Source of the DNA: Psilocybe azurescens
Taxonomy: Eukaryota > Basidiomycota > Agaricomycetes > Agaricales > Agrocybaceae
Assembly: GCA_023853785.1 (NCBI GenBank)
Contig: JAJIRX010000811.1
Span: 1-64,000 of the forward strand
Length of the DNA stretch: 64,000 nt
Direction: 5' to 3'
The first letter of the stretch is position 1; every line of letters starts with the position of its first letter. Below the pieces are notes generated by a model. It had not been told where the DNA came from. It saw only the letters and a list, made by a program, of their open reading frames with translations, and did not search any database. This document shows, one piece after another, positions 1 through 10,984 of this stretch. The position numbers were made by a program, and so were the translations under genes.

Positions 1-39
1 CGTCATCCGTGGGGTCATCATAATCAAAGTAATTGCTTC

Positions 40-962
40 AGTAAGGAGAGTCGTTAGCTTGAAAGGACAGTATCTTGTCGTATGTCCTGGTCCTCAGCAG
101 TGGCAGTGGTTGCAGGTGACAATATTAGCCATATATGTTAACTTTCCACATGCGAAGCATGTAACGTCCGGTCAACGTTGATTCCCAACACTTGTCCGTC
201 GGGCTCGAGAGTCGGGCGACGAGAAGGCGTGCCGGTCTGATTGTTGATGTCAAAGGTTGTGGTGGATCAGCGTCGGTGAGTCGTTCCGTGGGGGTGTGCG
301 TGCGGTGTTTGATGAGCACGTGTTCGATGGCTCGTTCAAAACCCTTGAGTTGAAGACGTTTGAGGGAGTCGGTGGCGGCTTTGTGGTGGACTCGGACTCT
401 CGCCTGTTTGACTGCGATGTCCGCCTCAATGATTCGTATTTAGCCAGATAAATAGTTGAAGAATTCAAGTTCTCGTTCGATAAAGGGGGCAAAAGGCTTC
501 GACGTCGTATCGGTTTCGGCATTTTCAAGATTTCAAGTAGTTCGTAGACGGAGAGAGTATTAAAGGTTGAGACGATGTAGTAGTAGATTGGGGAACAGAT
601 GAGGCACGAGCAGTGGAATGAGACATTGTTGGATATCGATGTTTGTTGCCCAGAAGTGTATGACTTGACCTTTCTTATAGCCTTTGTTGCCAGTCCGGGT
701 CTAAGTTTTCCTTGAGCTGGGAAATCCGCAGTTGATACTCTAGATTTTGGTCATGCGCCATTGCTGCGCATCTTGCCTTGAGTTCATTCTGTGCTTGTTT
801 CTCCGCTTCTCGAGACCTTATGAACGCTATCTCGAGTTCTTCAAGCATTTGTTGTCGATCTTCTTGGGATTTTGGTATTTTTGTCGTGAGGAAAATAGGT
901 TCCTGAGTATTTTGGGGAAAGAGAGTGGACTTGACGCGTTTGATCGAGGGAAAGGAGAGCAT
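40..962 (-). pseudogene. E1 C-terminal extension with zinc-knuckle-like end
   Basis: Beyond the chromodomain the minus strand continues as short frames with coding character: a coiled, Glu/Gln-rich stretch (962-675, EELEIAFIRSREAEKQAQNE), a basic stretch (about 540-250) and a Thr/Pro-rich segment. At about 160-60, one frame reads CFACGKLTYM, then a Cys/His-rich CNHCHC, an in-frame stop and GPGHTTRYCPF, resembling one or two zinc knuckles. The function of this tail is unknown. It is interrupted by several stops and frameshifts. Confidence 0.45.
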
Positions 963-971
963 GTTGATTGA

Positions 972-2419
972 TTATCGAGTGAGGAAGATGGTGGTCTTTT
1001 TACAGCTTGTGACGTGTTCGGTAAGCCTGTAAGATTTCATTACCGGTTTCTTCAAAGACCGGCCGGTTCCCCACGTTGCTTCAGTGATCGGATAGTCCTT
1101 CCATTTGACGTAGTACTGGTATCCTCTTCCTCTTTTTCGATGTTTGAGAATCGTTTCTATTTCCCAATGTTCTTCTTCGTTTAATATCTCTGGTGGTCGG
1201 ATGAAATTAGGTCCATGTGTTTCAGTTTCGTGATATGGATTAAGAAGTGTTGCATGGAATACATCGTGAATGAGCCATCCTTTGGGGAGTTCCAGCCGAT
1301 AAGTTAGGGGTCCTAAGACTTCTTTAATTTTGAAGGGTCCTTCTCGTTTTGGTGCCATTTTCTTGTGATAATTTGTTTGTAAATTTGTCGCTTCTAGCCA
1401 AACCTTTTGTCCTTGGGTGAACGGTGTGAATTTTGAGTTCTTCCTTTCAGCCATCCTTGTCCGGGCTAGTTCATGGGCTGCTAGGGCTTCTTCTCGATCC
1501 TTTTGAAGATACTTCAGTCTTTCTTCTACTGAAGGGAATTTGGTGTGTTCGAATGCGGTAGGGATTGCAATGGGGAATATCCAAGAATCAGTTCAAATGG
1601 TGTTCTCTGTCTGCCTGCATGTCTTCGGATTGTTGTGGAGTGGAATTCAAGGGTACCAAGTCGTTCGTGCCAGTCTTCTGGATGAGATGAGCAGTATATG
1701 GATAGATAGGCTTCAATTTCTTGGTTGTATCGCTCCGCTGTTCCATCCGGTTTTGAGGGTGGTAAGCAGTTGAAAATTTTGATTTTACTCCAGGAGTTTC
1801 ATTAACTCCTTGAATGATTCCAGCAGCAAATCTGGGGTCTCGATCTGATGTGAGGCTGTCTGGTAGTCCAAACCTTTTGTAGAGATTGTCCATTAAGAGT
1901 TTGCCAGTCTTTTCGGCATCCAGTCCTTTCATTCGGCAAGGAATAAGGATAAGTCCTTTTGTGTTCCCATGATCGGTGATGCTTAGAATCGCATCAAATT
2001 CAACTTCTCCTTGTTTGTCCAGGATCGGTGGAAGGTCTGTAAGGAAATCCATAGCACTGTCTGCAAAGGTCGGGCTGACTTTGGTCCAGGTATCGGTATG
2101 AATGATGGGTTAGAGGGATGTCGATTTATTTTGAATTGTTGGCAGGTGGCACATCCTTTTACATATTGTTTGATGAATGATCGTATCCTGGCCACCAGTA
2201 GTGTTGTTTTACTGAATTGAATGTTTCTAATTCTCCGGGGTGTCCAGCTGAAATAGGGTTGTGATATGATCTGACTATGTCCTTCCGCAGGGTTTGATCT
2301 TTTGGAATGTAGGCTCGTCCATGGTAGTATAAGATGGTTTTGCCATTCACAATCTCTGTTTTCCATTCTTTGAGGTCCTGTCGTGCATTTGGCGGTCCTC
2401 CCTCTAATAGGGTTTTCAT
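972..2419 (-). pseudogene. E1 integrase with C-terminal chromodomain, frameshifted
   Basis: The HHCC zinc finger reads HPGELETFNSVKQHYWWPG then CATCQQFKINR in a shifted frame. The DDE core begins MDFLTDLPPILD and has SDRDPRF for the second Asp; the third catalytic position lies in a degraded QNRMEQ (normally QTDGQTE). After a frameshift comes KVWLEATNLQTNYHKK and the GPFKIKEVLGPLTYRLELP module, then a chromodomain with EEHWEIETILKHR and YYVKWKDYPITEATW. Chromodomains of this class are thought to guide insertion toward marked chromatin. Confidence 0.85.
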
Positions 2420-2484
2420 TGCTTCTGCTGCGTTGTGGTCCAGTTCGTTTGCATTGGCAATCCTTTCCTGTAACTCAGTGTCAA

Positions 2485-3661
2485 TTAAGTCGATGAAAAG
2501 CTTTTCTGGGAGTAGGGTGATGTTTTCATTGTCATGGTCTTCTTCCGGGGTAAAATCAGGGCTGCCTTGAAAGGGTATCGGATTGAATCATTTTGTTTCC
2601 AGGTAGATGTACCAATTTCAGGTTGAATTCTGAGACGTACAGAGACCAGCGCCGCCTGTCGTCGGTTCAGATTTTGGGCCGATCTGAAATATGTTAAATT
2701 CTTGTGATCTGAATATACCGTAGTCGTGTGTTCTGATCCTTGGATGTAGTGTCTCCATTCCTGTAGTGCTCGGATTATTCCCAATAATTCTCTGTCATAG
2801 ATTTCGTAATTTCTTTCGGTTGGGGAAAATGTTCTTGATATAAATGCGCATGGGTGTCTTTCGCCATTTCCATCTAGTTGGGTGAGGACTGCTCCAGAGG
2901 CGTATTTTGAAGCGTCAGATTCAATTTGAAATGGTTTAGTGGGGTCAGGCATCAAGAGTACTGGTTCTTCTGTGAATCGTTTCTTTAGTTCATCAAAGGC
3001 AGCTTGAGTTACATCGTTCCATAAAAATCCTTTGTCTTTCTTCAGGAGTTCATTCAAAGGTTGAGCTACTTCAGAGAACTTCCGGATGAATTTTCGGTAA
3101 AAGTTTCCAAAGCCTAGAAATGATCGGACTTGTTTGAGAGTAGTAGCACCTCGGCCAGTCCTGAATTCCCTTGAGTTTTGTTGGGTCCATGGAGATCTTT
3201 CCTGCTTCGACAATCATTCCGAGATATTCCACTTTCTCCTGAGCAAATGAGCATTTTTCTGGCTTGAGATAGAGATCGTTTTCTCGGAGTCGTTGGAGAA
3301 CCATTTTAGTGTACTTTTCCAGTTCCTCTCGATCTTTTGCAAAGATTAAGATGTCGTCCATATAGATGATTACAAAGCATTGTGATATCATATCTTCAAA
3401 GATCGAGTCCATCATGGATTGGAAGGTTGCCGGAGTTGCACATGCCAAAGAACATTACAGTTGGTTCAAAAGTCCTCGGTTGGTTTTGAATGCTGCCTTC
3501 CATTGGTCGCTGTCTTTTATCCTGATGTTATTGTAGCCCCATCGGATATCCAGCTTTGTGAAGAATTTTGCGCCTTTTAACTTGTCCATGAGCTCCGTTA
3601 TTCGTGGTAAGGGTAGGCATTTTTGATGGTCCAATCGTTCAGATATCTGTAGTCTTGACAA
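2485..3661 (-). pseudogene. E1 reverse transcriptase and RNase H, frameshifted
   Basis: Three overlapping frames together carry RT and RNase H. The RT fingers/palm start is [20 protein letters not shown] (WGY where RQGY is usual). The catalytic palm is VIIYMDDILIFAKD around 3340-3375, followed by the thumb LYLKPEKCSF and VEYLGMIV. RNase H follows with [18 protein letters not shown] and the conserved [15 protein letters not shown] and SDHKNLTYF blocks. Breaks fall near 3450, near 3180 and inside the RNase H C terminus. Confidence 0.85.
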
Positions 3662-3832
3662 GGTCTGAGCTTTCCATCCTTTTTGATACGAAGAAGAATG
3701 GAGATGCCATAGGTGATTCAGAGGGCCGAATGTATCCTTTATCCAATTGTTCCTTTGTCCAGTTGTCCAGTTCCATTTGTTCTGCCGGTGTAATGTTATA
3801 TGCCTTGAATTTCTTTGGTATGAATCCTTCTT

Positions 3833-4525
3833 TTAACTCGATTTTGTGGTCCCATGGTCTTGGTTCCGGGAATCGGTCTGCCGCTTGTTTGTCAAGAGAT
3901 CCATATATGACTGATATTCTGGGGGAATAATTTCTTGGAGAGGTTTTGTGGGTTTCTCCGGTTCGTATTGTTGAGCTAATGTTTGCGAGGTAGTGATCTT
4001 GGTGTTAAGCCATGTTTCTTTTATTTCATCTTCGCTTACGTCTCCGATGTATTGGATGATCAGTGATTCAAATTCTTCCAATGGGTGGGTGGTCTCAATT
4101 ATTGATGTTTGTTCGTCTGTTTCTTCTTCAATGGTAGTCTGATTTATTGTGGGTCCTTGACGTGGTTTCCAAGTTATCTGTCCGTTCTGCCAGTTGATTC
4201 CTGGATTCTTTTCCTGTAACCATGGGAAACCCAGAATGATCTTCTGTTTCCCTAGTCCAGAGACCAATAACTTTTCCCGATGGTTTCGATTTCCAACTTT
4301 TAAGTCCAGGTCCACAAACGATGAGATGGTTCCCTTCTTGTTTGGAGTCCCATCTACATTGTAAACTCGGATCGGTTTTTCCAAGGGTTGGGTCTTGAGT
4401 CCAAGTTTTTGTGCATAATTCTGGTCAATGAATTTTCCTCCTGCTCCTGAGTCTAAGAGAGCAGCGGTTTCGACGATTTGTGAGCCATTCTGTTTCTTTG
4501 CAGGGAATGAAACTGGTAGAAGCAT
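3833..4525 (-). pseudogene. E1 retroviral-type aspartic protease
   Basis: An open frame of 230 residues with the active-site triplet in LLDSGAGGKFIDQNYAQKLG near the N terminus, then IILGFPWLQEKNPGINW, the usual second half of a retropepsin. The C-terminal part carries the linker seen before reverse transcriptase in this group (PLEEFESLIIQYI, then a DSRNQDHGTTKS frame break). It is separated from Gag and RT by frameshifts. The active-site Asp-Ser-Gly is intact. Confidence 0.8.
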
Positions 4526-4605
4526 AGTTTTATTCTCGATTGTTGCCGTAAGTACAGATTGTATCTTCAGATAAGGAGAGACAGACGTCGCTCTGTTTCT
4601 CCACT

Positions 4606-5570
4606 TTAAAAATCCTTTTCTTCTTTCTCTTCAAATCCTGTTTTAACCATGAGGTCTGCAAGTTCATCTTTTTCATCCTTGTTCAGGCTCCTGATATGGG
4701 CATGGAGTTCCTTTGGGGTCCACTTCTTGCTGGGTTGTCCTTGGGTTCTGTTCTGGTTTGTTGGTCCTTTCTGTGGGCAATCTCTGGATAGATGTCCTCG
4801 TTGTTTGCACCTGAAACAGGCGCCTTTCCTGATTAATTCAGCTCGTTCTTCGGCTGTCATGGCGCTTACGTCCATCCTGTTTGGGTCGTAGTTCCTGTTG
4901 TTCCTTGGGAAATTGTTCCAGCGTGGTGTCCTCCTGCGTTCTTCTGGTTCTTCTCTAAAGACCTTGGCCAGTCTATAGTTGGTGTCAAATGTTGTTGCTT
5001 TTTGTACCAGCCTTGGATCGTTCTTGGAAGGTCTTCGGAGTACAGGATCCTGTCAGCGAGTTGAGGTGTGATGCATTTTTGGAATAATCCTATGAGATGG
5101 GCATGGTCTGATTCTGTTTCTGTTCCTAGGTTGGCTTGTCCTACCAACAACTTGAATTTGTTGATGATGTCTTCCACCCTTTCGTTGGGTTTTTGCCTAA
5201 GTCGTTTTATGTCGTTCATGGCTGATCTGGTTTCATCCACTGGAGTGAATGCGTCGTGAAATTTTTCGAGAAATGTTCCAAGGGTGTCCCATTCGAGGGT
5301 TTGGTTGGGACTAGTTCCTTTTGTCCTCGAGGTCAAGTACTGTTCCTTCCATAGTTTTGCTCCTCCTTCCATGCAAAATGATAAAATGAAGGCAATTTTC
5401 TTCTTGTCTGTGTTGTAGACGTCATCGTTTATGTCCATGTAGAGATAGCAGTCTTGCATGAAAGACCTGGATTTTGTCCTGTCTCCATCGAATACGGTGG
5501 GTTTGTTGATCGAGATTTCTTTCTTTCCGCTTTGTTTCGACCATGTCTGTGTCTTGTTCTTCTTGATCTA
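4606..5570 (-). pseudogene. E1 Gag (capsid and CCHC zinc knuckle), frameshifted
   Basis: The main open stretch (5459-4866) reads like a Retrotrans_gag capsid, with IAFILSFCMEGGAKLWKEQY and a later KRLRQKPNERVEDIINKF segment. A separate downstream frame (4875-4606) holds the zinc knuckle CFRCKQRGHLSRDCP, a CX2CX4HX4C nucleic-acid-binding motif, followed by a basic and acidic tail. The capsid and knuckle are now in different frames. The true Gag start lies upstream of 5459 in another frame and I could not fix it. Confidence 0.75.
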
Positions 5571-5738
5571 TCGCCAGGGTTGATAATAAGTCGTATAGCG
5601 AGTTTGATAGGTCTTCGTTGCCTAGGTTGATATCTTCAGAGCTTTGTCTGGACGGGTTTGGTGTCTTTCAGTGGTGCCGTGTTTCGTTTCGGGTTTCAGA
5701 GGTCTCGTCTGCTGGGGAGCGGGCGAGATTCGTAGATG

Positions 5739-5900
5739 AGCTAGTTCTTTTGTTACGACTTCAAGCTTATATTCACGTGCGTGGATAAAGCCGACAGTCA
5801 AGTAGTCAAGAACAGTGAGTTCCAAGCAGTGTCAAGTAAGAGGAGGTTAGATTCTCAAGAACTAGCTAAAGAATACAGTGGATCCTTCCTGGTATAAATA
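5739..5900 (-). promoter_or_regulatory. TATA box, predicted start and self-priming site of E1
   Basis: On the minus strand a TATTTATA box (5893-5900) lies about 26-33 bases upstream of AGCTAGTTCTT (5867-5857). The complement of those 11 bases, AAGAACTAGCT, sits at 5749-5739, one base inside the LTR edge where a primer-binding site belongs. This is the layout known for Tf1/sushi-type self-primed gypsy elements, in which the first bases of the RNA fold back as primer. The start site is inferred from TATA spacing. Confidence 0.6.
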
Positions 5901-6196
5901 CTATGAACCGCACAGCAAGTTGAAACGAGTTTGAATGTTCATCAGCAGATGTATATAAGAATAGAGGAAACAGATCAAGCGTTCATCGAAAGATGTATCA
6001 TAAAAGATAGAAGTGAAAGTCCATCAAAGATATGATGGAGTTTTGTAGATATGATGGAAAGCAAAGTTCATCAGAACATACGATGATGTATCAATGATGT
6101 GACAGATGACAAAGAAAAGGGAAAAGAAAAAGAAAAAGAGAAAGGAAAAGAAAAAAGCAAAAGCAAAAGCAAAAAGAAAATAAGGTGTCCATAACA
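5751..6196 (-). repeat. 5' LTR of gypsy element E1
   Basis: The segment starts TGTTACGAC and ends ATAACA, so it has TG...CA ends. It aligns over much of its length with the two E2 LTRs, including the TATA region, the runs of 'cgttcatcgaaagatgtatc' and the purine-rich GAAAAG tail. It has one copy of a block that is duplicated in E2. The right boundary (6196) is inferred from the expected CA terminus and is less certain than the left. Confidence 0.75.
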
Positions 6197-6353
6197 GGCA
6201 TGGGAAAGCTTCCTGACAAGGATCTGCAATTGCTCTTTTAAGCTAAGCCTCTGTGCTCAAAAAATATACTTATACCCCACCTTACACTATCTATGGCTTC
6301 CTGTTGCTTTTCCCAATTTTATTTTAAGTCATATCGTCTGTTATACTCTTGTT

Positions 6354-6839
6354 ATGGAAACTATCCACAACTTTGACACTCCATTTGAGGCAGTGGACTT
6401 TGAGTCCACTGACTTTGATTTGACTGGAATGGAACACGATGTCCCGACCAAGGCCAACACCAACCTGAATGTTGGCATCCTCTTTGGGAACAACAAGTCA
6501 GATCATTTTATTTCTAATCATTCTTCTATTGATCTCTTCTCTATTTTTAGTTCTGCTACTCCTACTACACCTGCTGTTTCTATCATTTCCATTCCTGACA
6601 CTGCTGCTGTTCCCTCTCTCTCACTACAGTTTTGTCTACCCTGTCGTTCACCCACACCCCTCTGCTGTCTTGTCCCCTGCACCTGCTGCACCTGCTGTCA
6701 TTGCTGCCCCTGCCAACATTTCACCTGTTCCAATCAATCCTGGCATGCTTCCATCGCTACGAGGTCTTTCCTTTCCCCCCACAATCCATATGGACTCCAG
6801 TGGACTCCAGTAGACTCTCTGTCCAGCCAAACTGGCTGA
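6354..6839 (+). CDS. Unrecognised open frame, low complexity after residue 50
   Basis: A 161-codon frame starts METIHNFDTPFEAVDF, an acidic N-terminal stretch with some coding look, and then becomes Ser/Thr/Ala/Pro-rich and Cys-rich before running into the 10-bp minisatellite. A second frame over the same DNA is also open for over 100 codons, so openness alone means little. It lies in the 2.1 kb between two gypsy LTRs. I do not recognise it; it may be a remnant of a repeat-associated gene or no gene at all. Confidence 0.2.
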   Translation: METIHNFDTPFEAVDFESTDFDLTGMEHDVPTKANTNLNVGILFGNNKSDHFISNHSSIDLFSIFSSATPTTPAVSIISIPDTAAVPSLSLQFCLPCRSPTPLCCLVPCTCCTCCHCCPCQHFTCSNQSWHASIATRSFLSPHNPYGLQWTPVDSLSSQTG

Positions 6840-7066
6840 CAGATTGTCTAGTCCACTGGACTGGACTGGACTGCAATCTACTAGAGTCCACTGGACTTGC
6901 ACTGGACTCCTGCCAAATTTTCAGTCCAGTCTCAGTCCAGTGGATTATGAGTCCAGTCAAGTCCACTGGAGTCCACTGGAGTCCACTGGAGTCCACTGGA
7001 CTTGGGCTTAAATATTCACTGAATAACAACAAATAATATGTTTATTAGCACAGTCCAGTGGACTCC
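6781..7066. repeat. 10-bp minisatellite GTCCACTGGA and variants
   Basis: Four exact consecutive copies of GTCCACTGGA occupy 6961-7000, with scattered variants from 6790 onward (TGGACTCCAG, CTGGACTGGA) and again at 7045-7066. The core TCCACTGGA is palindromic apart from its centre base, so both strands carry nearly the same motif and either strand can fold into short hairpins. Both strands stay open in several frames here. Confidence 0.85.
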
Positions 7067-7399
7067 ACTGGATGCAATAATTAACACAATATCTGAAGTA
7101 TAATCATTGGTTATTAATATTAATATCTGGCCTTGTCATCATTGTCTGCAAGGCAGATCAGGTAGCCGCTGCTTTGCAGCTGCTCAAAATTGGGAAAGAA
7201 GGGGACCAGAGAGGAACTGGGGAAGGAGGTGAGTACCTACCCTCCCGCTCTTTCCCCTTCTTTGCTAACAAACCACACAGGCGCAGACCCCTGTGTCAAC
7301 GGGCGCAAGGCACTGGTGAGGGCATGTGCAGCACCCTCCTTGCTGTCGACAGTGGCCCTGTTGTTGGGTATCCCAACATGGGGCCACCATAGCTGCCAT

Positions 7400-8125
7400 G
7401 TCATACCACCGCCTCTGCCGTTGTTGCCAGCTCAGGTGGCCCTGCTATTGTGCCACCCCACTGAACTCTTCTGTGGCTGCTATGTCACTTGCCCCCCTCA
7501 TCGTTGCCAGCTCATGTGGCCCCATCATTGTGCCACCCTGCCGGACTCTTCTGTGGCCGCCATACTACCCGCTGCCTCCACCATTGCCAGCTCAGGCAGC
7601 CCCGTCATCATGCCACTCAGCCAGACCATTCTGTGGCCGCCACGACACCCACCACCCCTGCTGTTGCCAGCTCAGGTGGCCCTGCTGTTGTGCCACCTTG
7701 CCTACCCCTCAGTTGCTGCCACATCACTCACCCCCTTGTTGTTGCCAGCTCATATGGCCCTGTCATTGTGCCACCCTGCTGGACCCTTCTGTGGCTGCCA
7801 CATCACTTGCCCCCTCGTCATTGCCAGCTCAGGTGGCCCCGTCATTGTGCCACCCCACTGGACCCTTCTGTGGCCGCCATGCCACCTGTCATCTCTACCA
7901 TTGCCAGCTCAGGTGGCCCTGCCATCATGCCAGCTCTCTTGCCACCTCAGTTGCTGCCATGTCACTTGCCCCCTTATCGTTGCCAGCTCAGGTGGCCCTG
8001 CCATTGGGCCACCTCGCTCACCCTCTCCATCGCTGCCACCTTGCCCATCATCTCCATTGTTACCTGCTCCTGCTGCTACTTCCATGTCACTCACCCCATT
8101 CATCGTTACCAGCTAAGGTGGTCCC
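7400..8125 (+). repeat. ~80-bp tandem minisatellite, eight to nine units
   Basis: The marker GCCAGCTCA recurs at 7426, 7506, 7586, 7666, 7744, 7823, 7903 and 7982, a spacing of 78-81 bases, with a diverged copy near 8107. Each unit also has 'ctgtggccgccat' and 'attgtgccacc' variants. Because 80 is not a multiple of three, successive units shift frame, and with no stop codons in any register all three plus frames stay open. The predicted products are Pro/Ser/Cys-rich and do not look like a conserved protein. Confidence 0.85.
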
Positions 8126-8287
8126 ACTATTGTGCCACCTCCCCTGCCCCCCTCCGTTATGGCCAGCTCCCCTGCACCTGCAGCCCCTGTGTTTGCTCCT
8201 ATCTGTGATGTGTTGTGCCTGTGCCTGTCCCCTCTTGCATGATGTTCTCTATGTAGTTATATAGCTAACTTTTTACAATGCACATAG

Positions 8288-8763
8288 TGTTACGATCTCA
8301 AGTTAGAATCACGCAGTATGCGTAATCTAACCACCAATCGTTTACAAGAACAAGTTCAAGTTCAGAGTAGAGCAGGTTAAGCAGGTTGGATTCTCAAGAA
8401 CTAGCTAAAGAATACAATGGATCCTTCCTGGTATAAATACTATGAACTGTACAGCAAGTTGAAACAAGTTTGAATGTTCATCAGCAGATGTATATAAGAA
8501 TAGAGGAAACAGATCAATCGTTCATCGAAAGATGTATCATAAAAGATGGAAGTGAAAGGAAACAGATCAAACGTTCATCGAAAGATGTATCATAAAAGAT
8601 GGAAGTGAAAGTCCATCAGAGATATGATGGAGTTTCATAGAATGATAGAAAACAAAGTTCATCAGAGCAGACAATGCTGTATCAATGATGTGAAGGATGA
8701 CAAAGAAAGGGAAAAGAAAAGAAAAGAAAAGAGAAAGGGAAAAGAAAAAGACTTGTCGTAACA
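8288..8763 (-). repeat. 3' LTR of gypsy element E2
   Basis: It starts TGTTACGATC and ends GTCGTAACA, an inverted TGTTAC/GTAACA pair. It contains a 53-base tandem duplication (8505-8557 and 8558-8610, 'ggaaacagatcaa...'), also present in the 5' LTR but single-copy in E1. A purine-rich GAAAAG stretch lies near its right end. Confidence 0.9.
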
Positions 8764-9202
8764 TTACCCCGTACTACACTCCTTATGCCTCAGAAGGAGT
8801 GAAGTCTATTACTTGTACGAGTTCATTAGTTTCTGTATGGTTCGCCTGTGGTGTTTGCGATTCCGGCGTTGTCGGTGAAGAGGTCTAGGGCTTCAAATGT
8901 TGAAAGTGTTTGAGCGTAACGAGGCATGGCAGGTCGTTTGCCTCGTAGATGTGAGTTAGCAGAGGTAGAAGAGGAAGAAGCAGCAGGGGTATCGATGAAA
9001 GACATGTTGCGTTGCTTTGGTAGTTGGAGGTATGGTTTAGAGGTAGAACGACTTGGCCTTTTTAACTACTTTGGCGATCAGTGGAAGGTGTCGATGGAGT
9101 TCTCGTTCGACCAGATTTAACTTGAAGCGTAGAGATCTGGCTTGGTAGTGGGCAGATTTAGCAGCGGCTGGGCGGTAGTTTTGTTTTGCTGTCTCCTTCT
9201 GA
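8764..9202 (-). pseudogene. E2 post-chromodomain tail and internal 3' end
   Basis: The minus strand keeps a basic, Leu/Arg-rich coding look just after the chromodomain (RSLRFKLNLVEREL around 9130-9090), comparable in place to the E1 tail. It then decays toward the 3' LTR. There is no clear zinc-knuckle motif as in E1, so this copy may be shortened. Confidence 0.35.
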
Positions 9203-10984
9203 TCAATCGTTTCTTTGTATGCGGTGAGAATTTCTTTTGCAGCGTCTCAAGCTCTTCCACAGTCTGATCGGCCAAAGGGGTATCAAAGATTGGGGTTTTG
9301 AGTTGGTTTGTTTCGGAGTTTCGGAGTGAAAGAAGAGGCGATACGTTGGAGGAGGCGAGGCATCAGGATGGTCAGAGTTTGTGTAATTGATGATATTCTT
9401 GAAGAATCTCGCTGTCGTTGTCGAACGCGTCATCTTTTTCCCCACGTTGCTTCGGAGATAGGGAATCCGGTCCATTTGATAAGATACTGATATTTTCGCT
9501 TTCCTTTCTTGGGTTTTCGTCCTGTCTTTCTGTGATTCAGAATAGTTTCCGACTTCCCAGTGTTCTTCCTGATTTTTGATCTCTGGTGGTGGTCTAGGGA
9601 AGTTCGGTCTGTATGTTTCTGTCTCGTTATATGGCATGAGTAGAGTGGCGTGGAAAACGTCGTGGATCTTCCATATCTTGGGTATTTTGAGTCTGTACGT
9701 GAGAGGTCCCAAGACTTCCATGATTGTGAACGGGCCTTCTCGTTTCGGTTTCATCTTTGAATGATACCTTGTGGAGATGTTGCGGGAGTCTAGCCAAACT
9801 TTCGTTCCTTTCTCGAATGGTTTGAAGTTTGATTTTCGTCGTTTGGCTATTCTTTTGTCTTGCAAGTTCGTGGGGCGGCTAGCGCTTCTTCTCGATCTTT
9901 TAGGAGATGTTTGACTTTTTCCTCCACTGATGGGGCCTTGGTGTTCTCGAATGCAAGTGGAATGGCTATTGGAGATGAACCTAAGGTGAGTTCGAACGGG
10001 GTCTTGGCTCTTTCAGAGTGTTTCCTGTTGCTGTGCATGAATTTAACGTTCCAACTGACTTGTTCCAGTCAGTTGGGTGTGACAAGCAGTAGATGGATAG
10101 ATAGGCTTCTATTTCTTGATTGAATCGTTCGGTGGTTCCGTCTCCTATTGGATGATAAGCCGTAGTTAATTTTGACTTGATTCCCAAGAGTTTCATGAGT
10201 TCTTGAAAGACTTTTGCAGTGAATAGGGGATCTCGGTTGGAGATGATACTGTCTGGGAGTCCAAATCGTTTGAAAAGATTGTCGAGTAAGAGTTGAGCTG
10301 CTCCTTCTACGTCGAGTGCCTCTCCCAGTTTCCCTTTTTTTCAGCAAGGTATTAAAATCACCCCTTAGTAAGCCCATGGTCTACCATGACCATGATCGCA
10401 TCCACGATCTGTCCTGCGCTGTTCTTAACTGGTGGTAAGTCGGTTAGAAAGTCCATCGAACAGTTTGCAAATGGTTGCGTAGAAGTTGGTCCGGCTACTG
10501 GCATGAAGGATGGGTGAGAGGGGTTCCTGTTAATTTTGAATTGTTGACAGATCCTGCAGCCTTTGACGTATTGTTTAATGAAGGATCGTAGCCCTGGCCA
10601 CCAGTAATGTGTCTTTACTGCGTTGTAAGTTTCAAGTTCTCCTGGGTGTCCTGCCGATGGTAGATCATGAAAGGATTTTACCACCTGTTGTCGTAGATTT
10701 TGGTTCTTTGGTATATACGTCTTGTCTTTATAAAAAATGACGTTTTTCCCGTTGAATTCTTCTGTTCTCCAGTCGTTGAGATCTGTTCGTAAATTCGGTG
10801 GTCCCCCTTGTAGTAGAGCTTTCAAGATTTCTGCAATATCCGTGTCAAATTCTTCTGAATCAATGATTTTCTGTTGTAGTTCAGTGTCGATTAGATTGAC
10901 AAAGAGTTCCTCTGGTAATAGAGTCACATCTTCGTTATCGGGGTCTTCGTCTGGTATGAAATCTGGTCTTCTGGATAAGGCATC
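9203..10984 (-). pseudogene. E2 integrase with chromodomain, frameshifted
   Basis: The HHCC domain is complete: HPGELETYNAVKTHYWWPGL and CRICQQFKIN. The catalytic core starts MDFLTDLPPVKN, and AYHPIGDGTTERF marks the third acidic residue in a later frame. After breaks near 10370 and 10190 comes KVWLDSRNIS and GPFTIMEVLGPLTYRLKIP, then a chromodomain start at EEHWEVGNYSE, which is itself frameshifted. Domain order matches E1 exactly. Confidence 0.85.

Larger units (their letters stand above)
1..6196 (-). mobile_element. Ty3/gypsy chromovirus-like element E1, left end outside window
   Basis: Reading the minus strand from the LTR at its right end gives Gag with a CCHC knuckle, aspartic protease, reverse transcriptase, RNase H, integrase and chromodomain, which is the gypsy order with a chromovirus-type tail. 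The coding region is broken into many short frames by single-base shifts and stops, so this copy looks dead or badly sequenced. The 3' LTR is not in the window, so target-site duplications cannot be tested. Its closest relative here is E2 (8288-14665), with the same domain order and related LTR sequence. Confidence 0.9.

Noticed and set aside
6960..8110. CRISPR-like regular repeats
   Set aside because: Repeats are contiguous minisatellites without unique spacers, in a eukaryotic genome.
7190..8264. Three overlapping plus-strand frames of 239-312 codons
   Set aside because: They are the three registers of one 80-bp minisatellite, with no start context or conserved domain.
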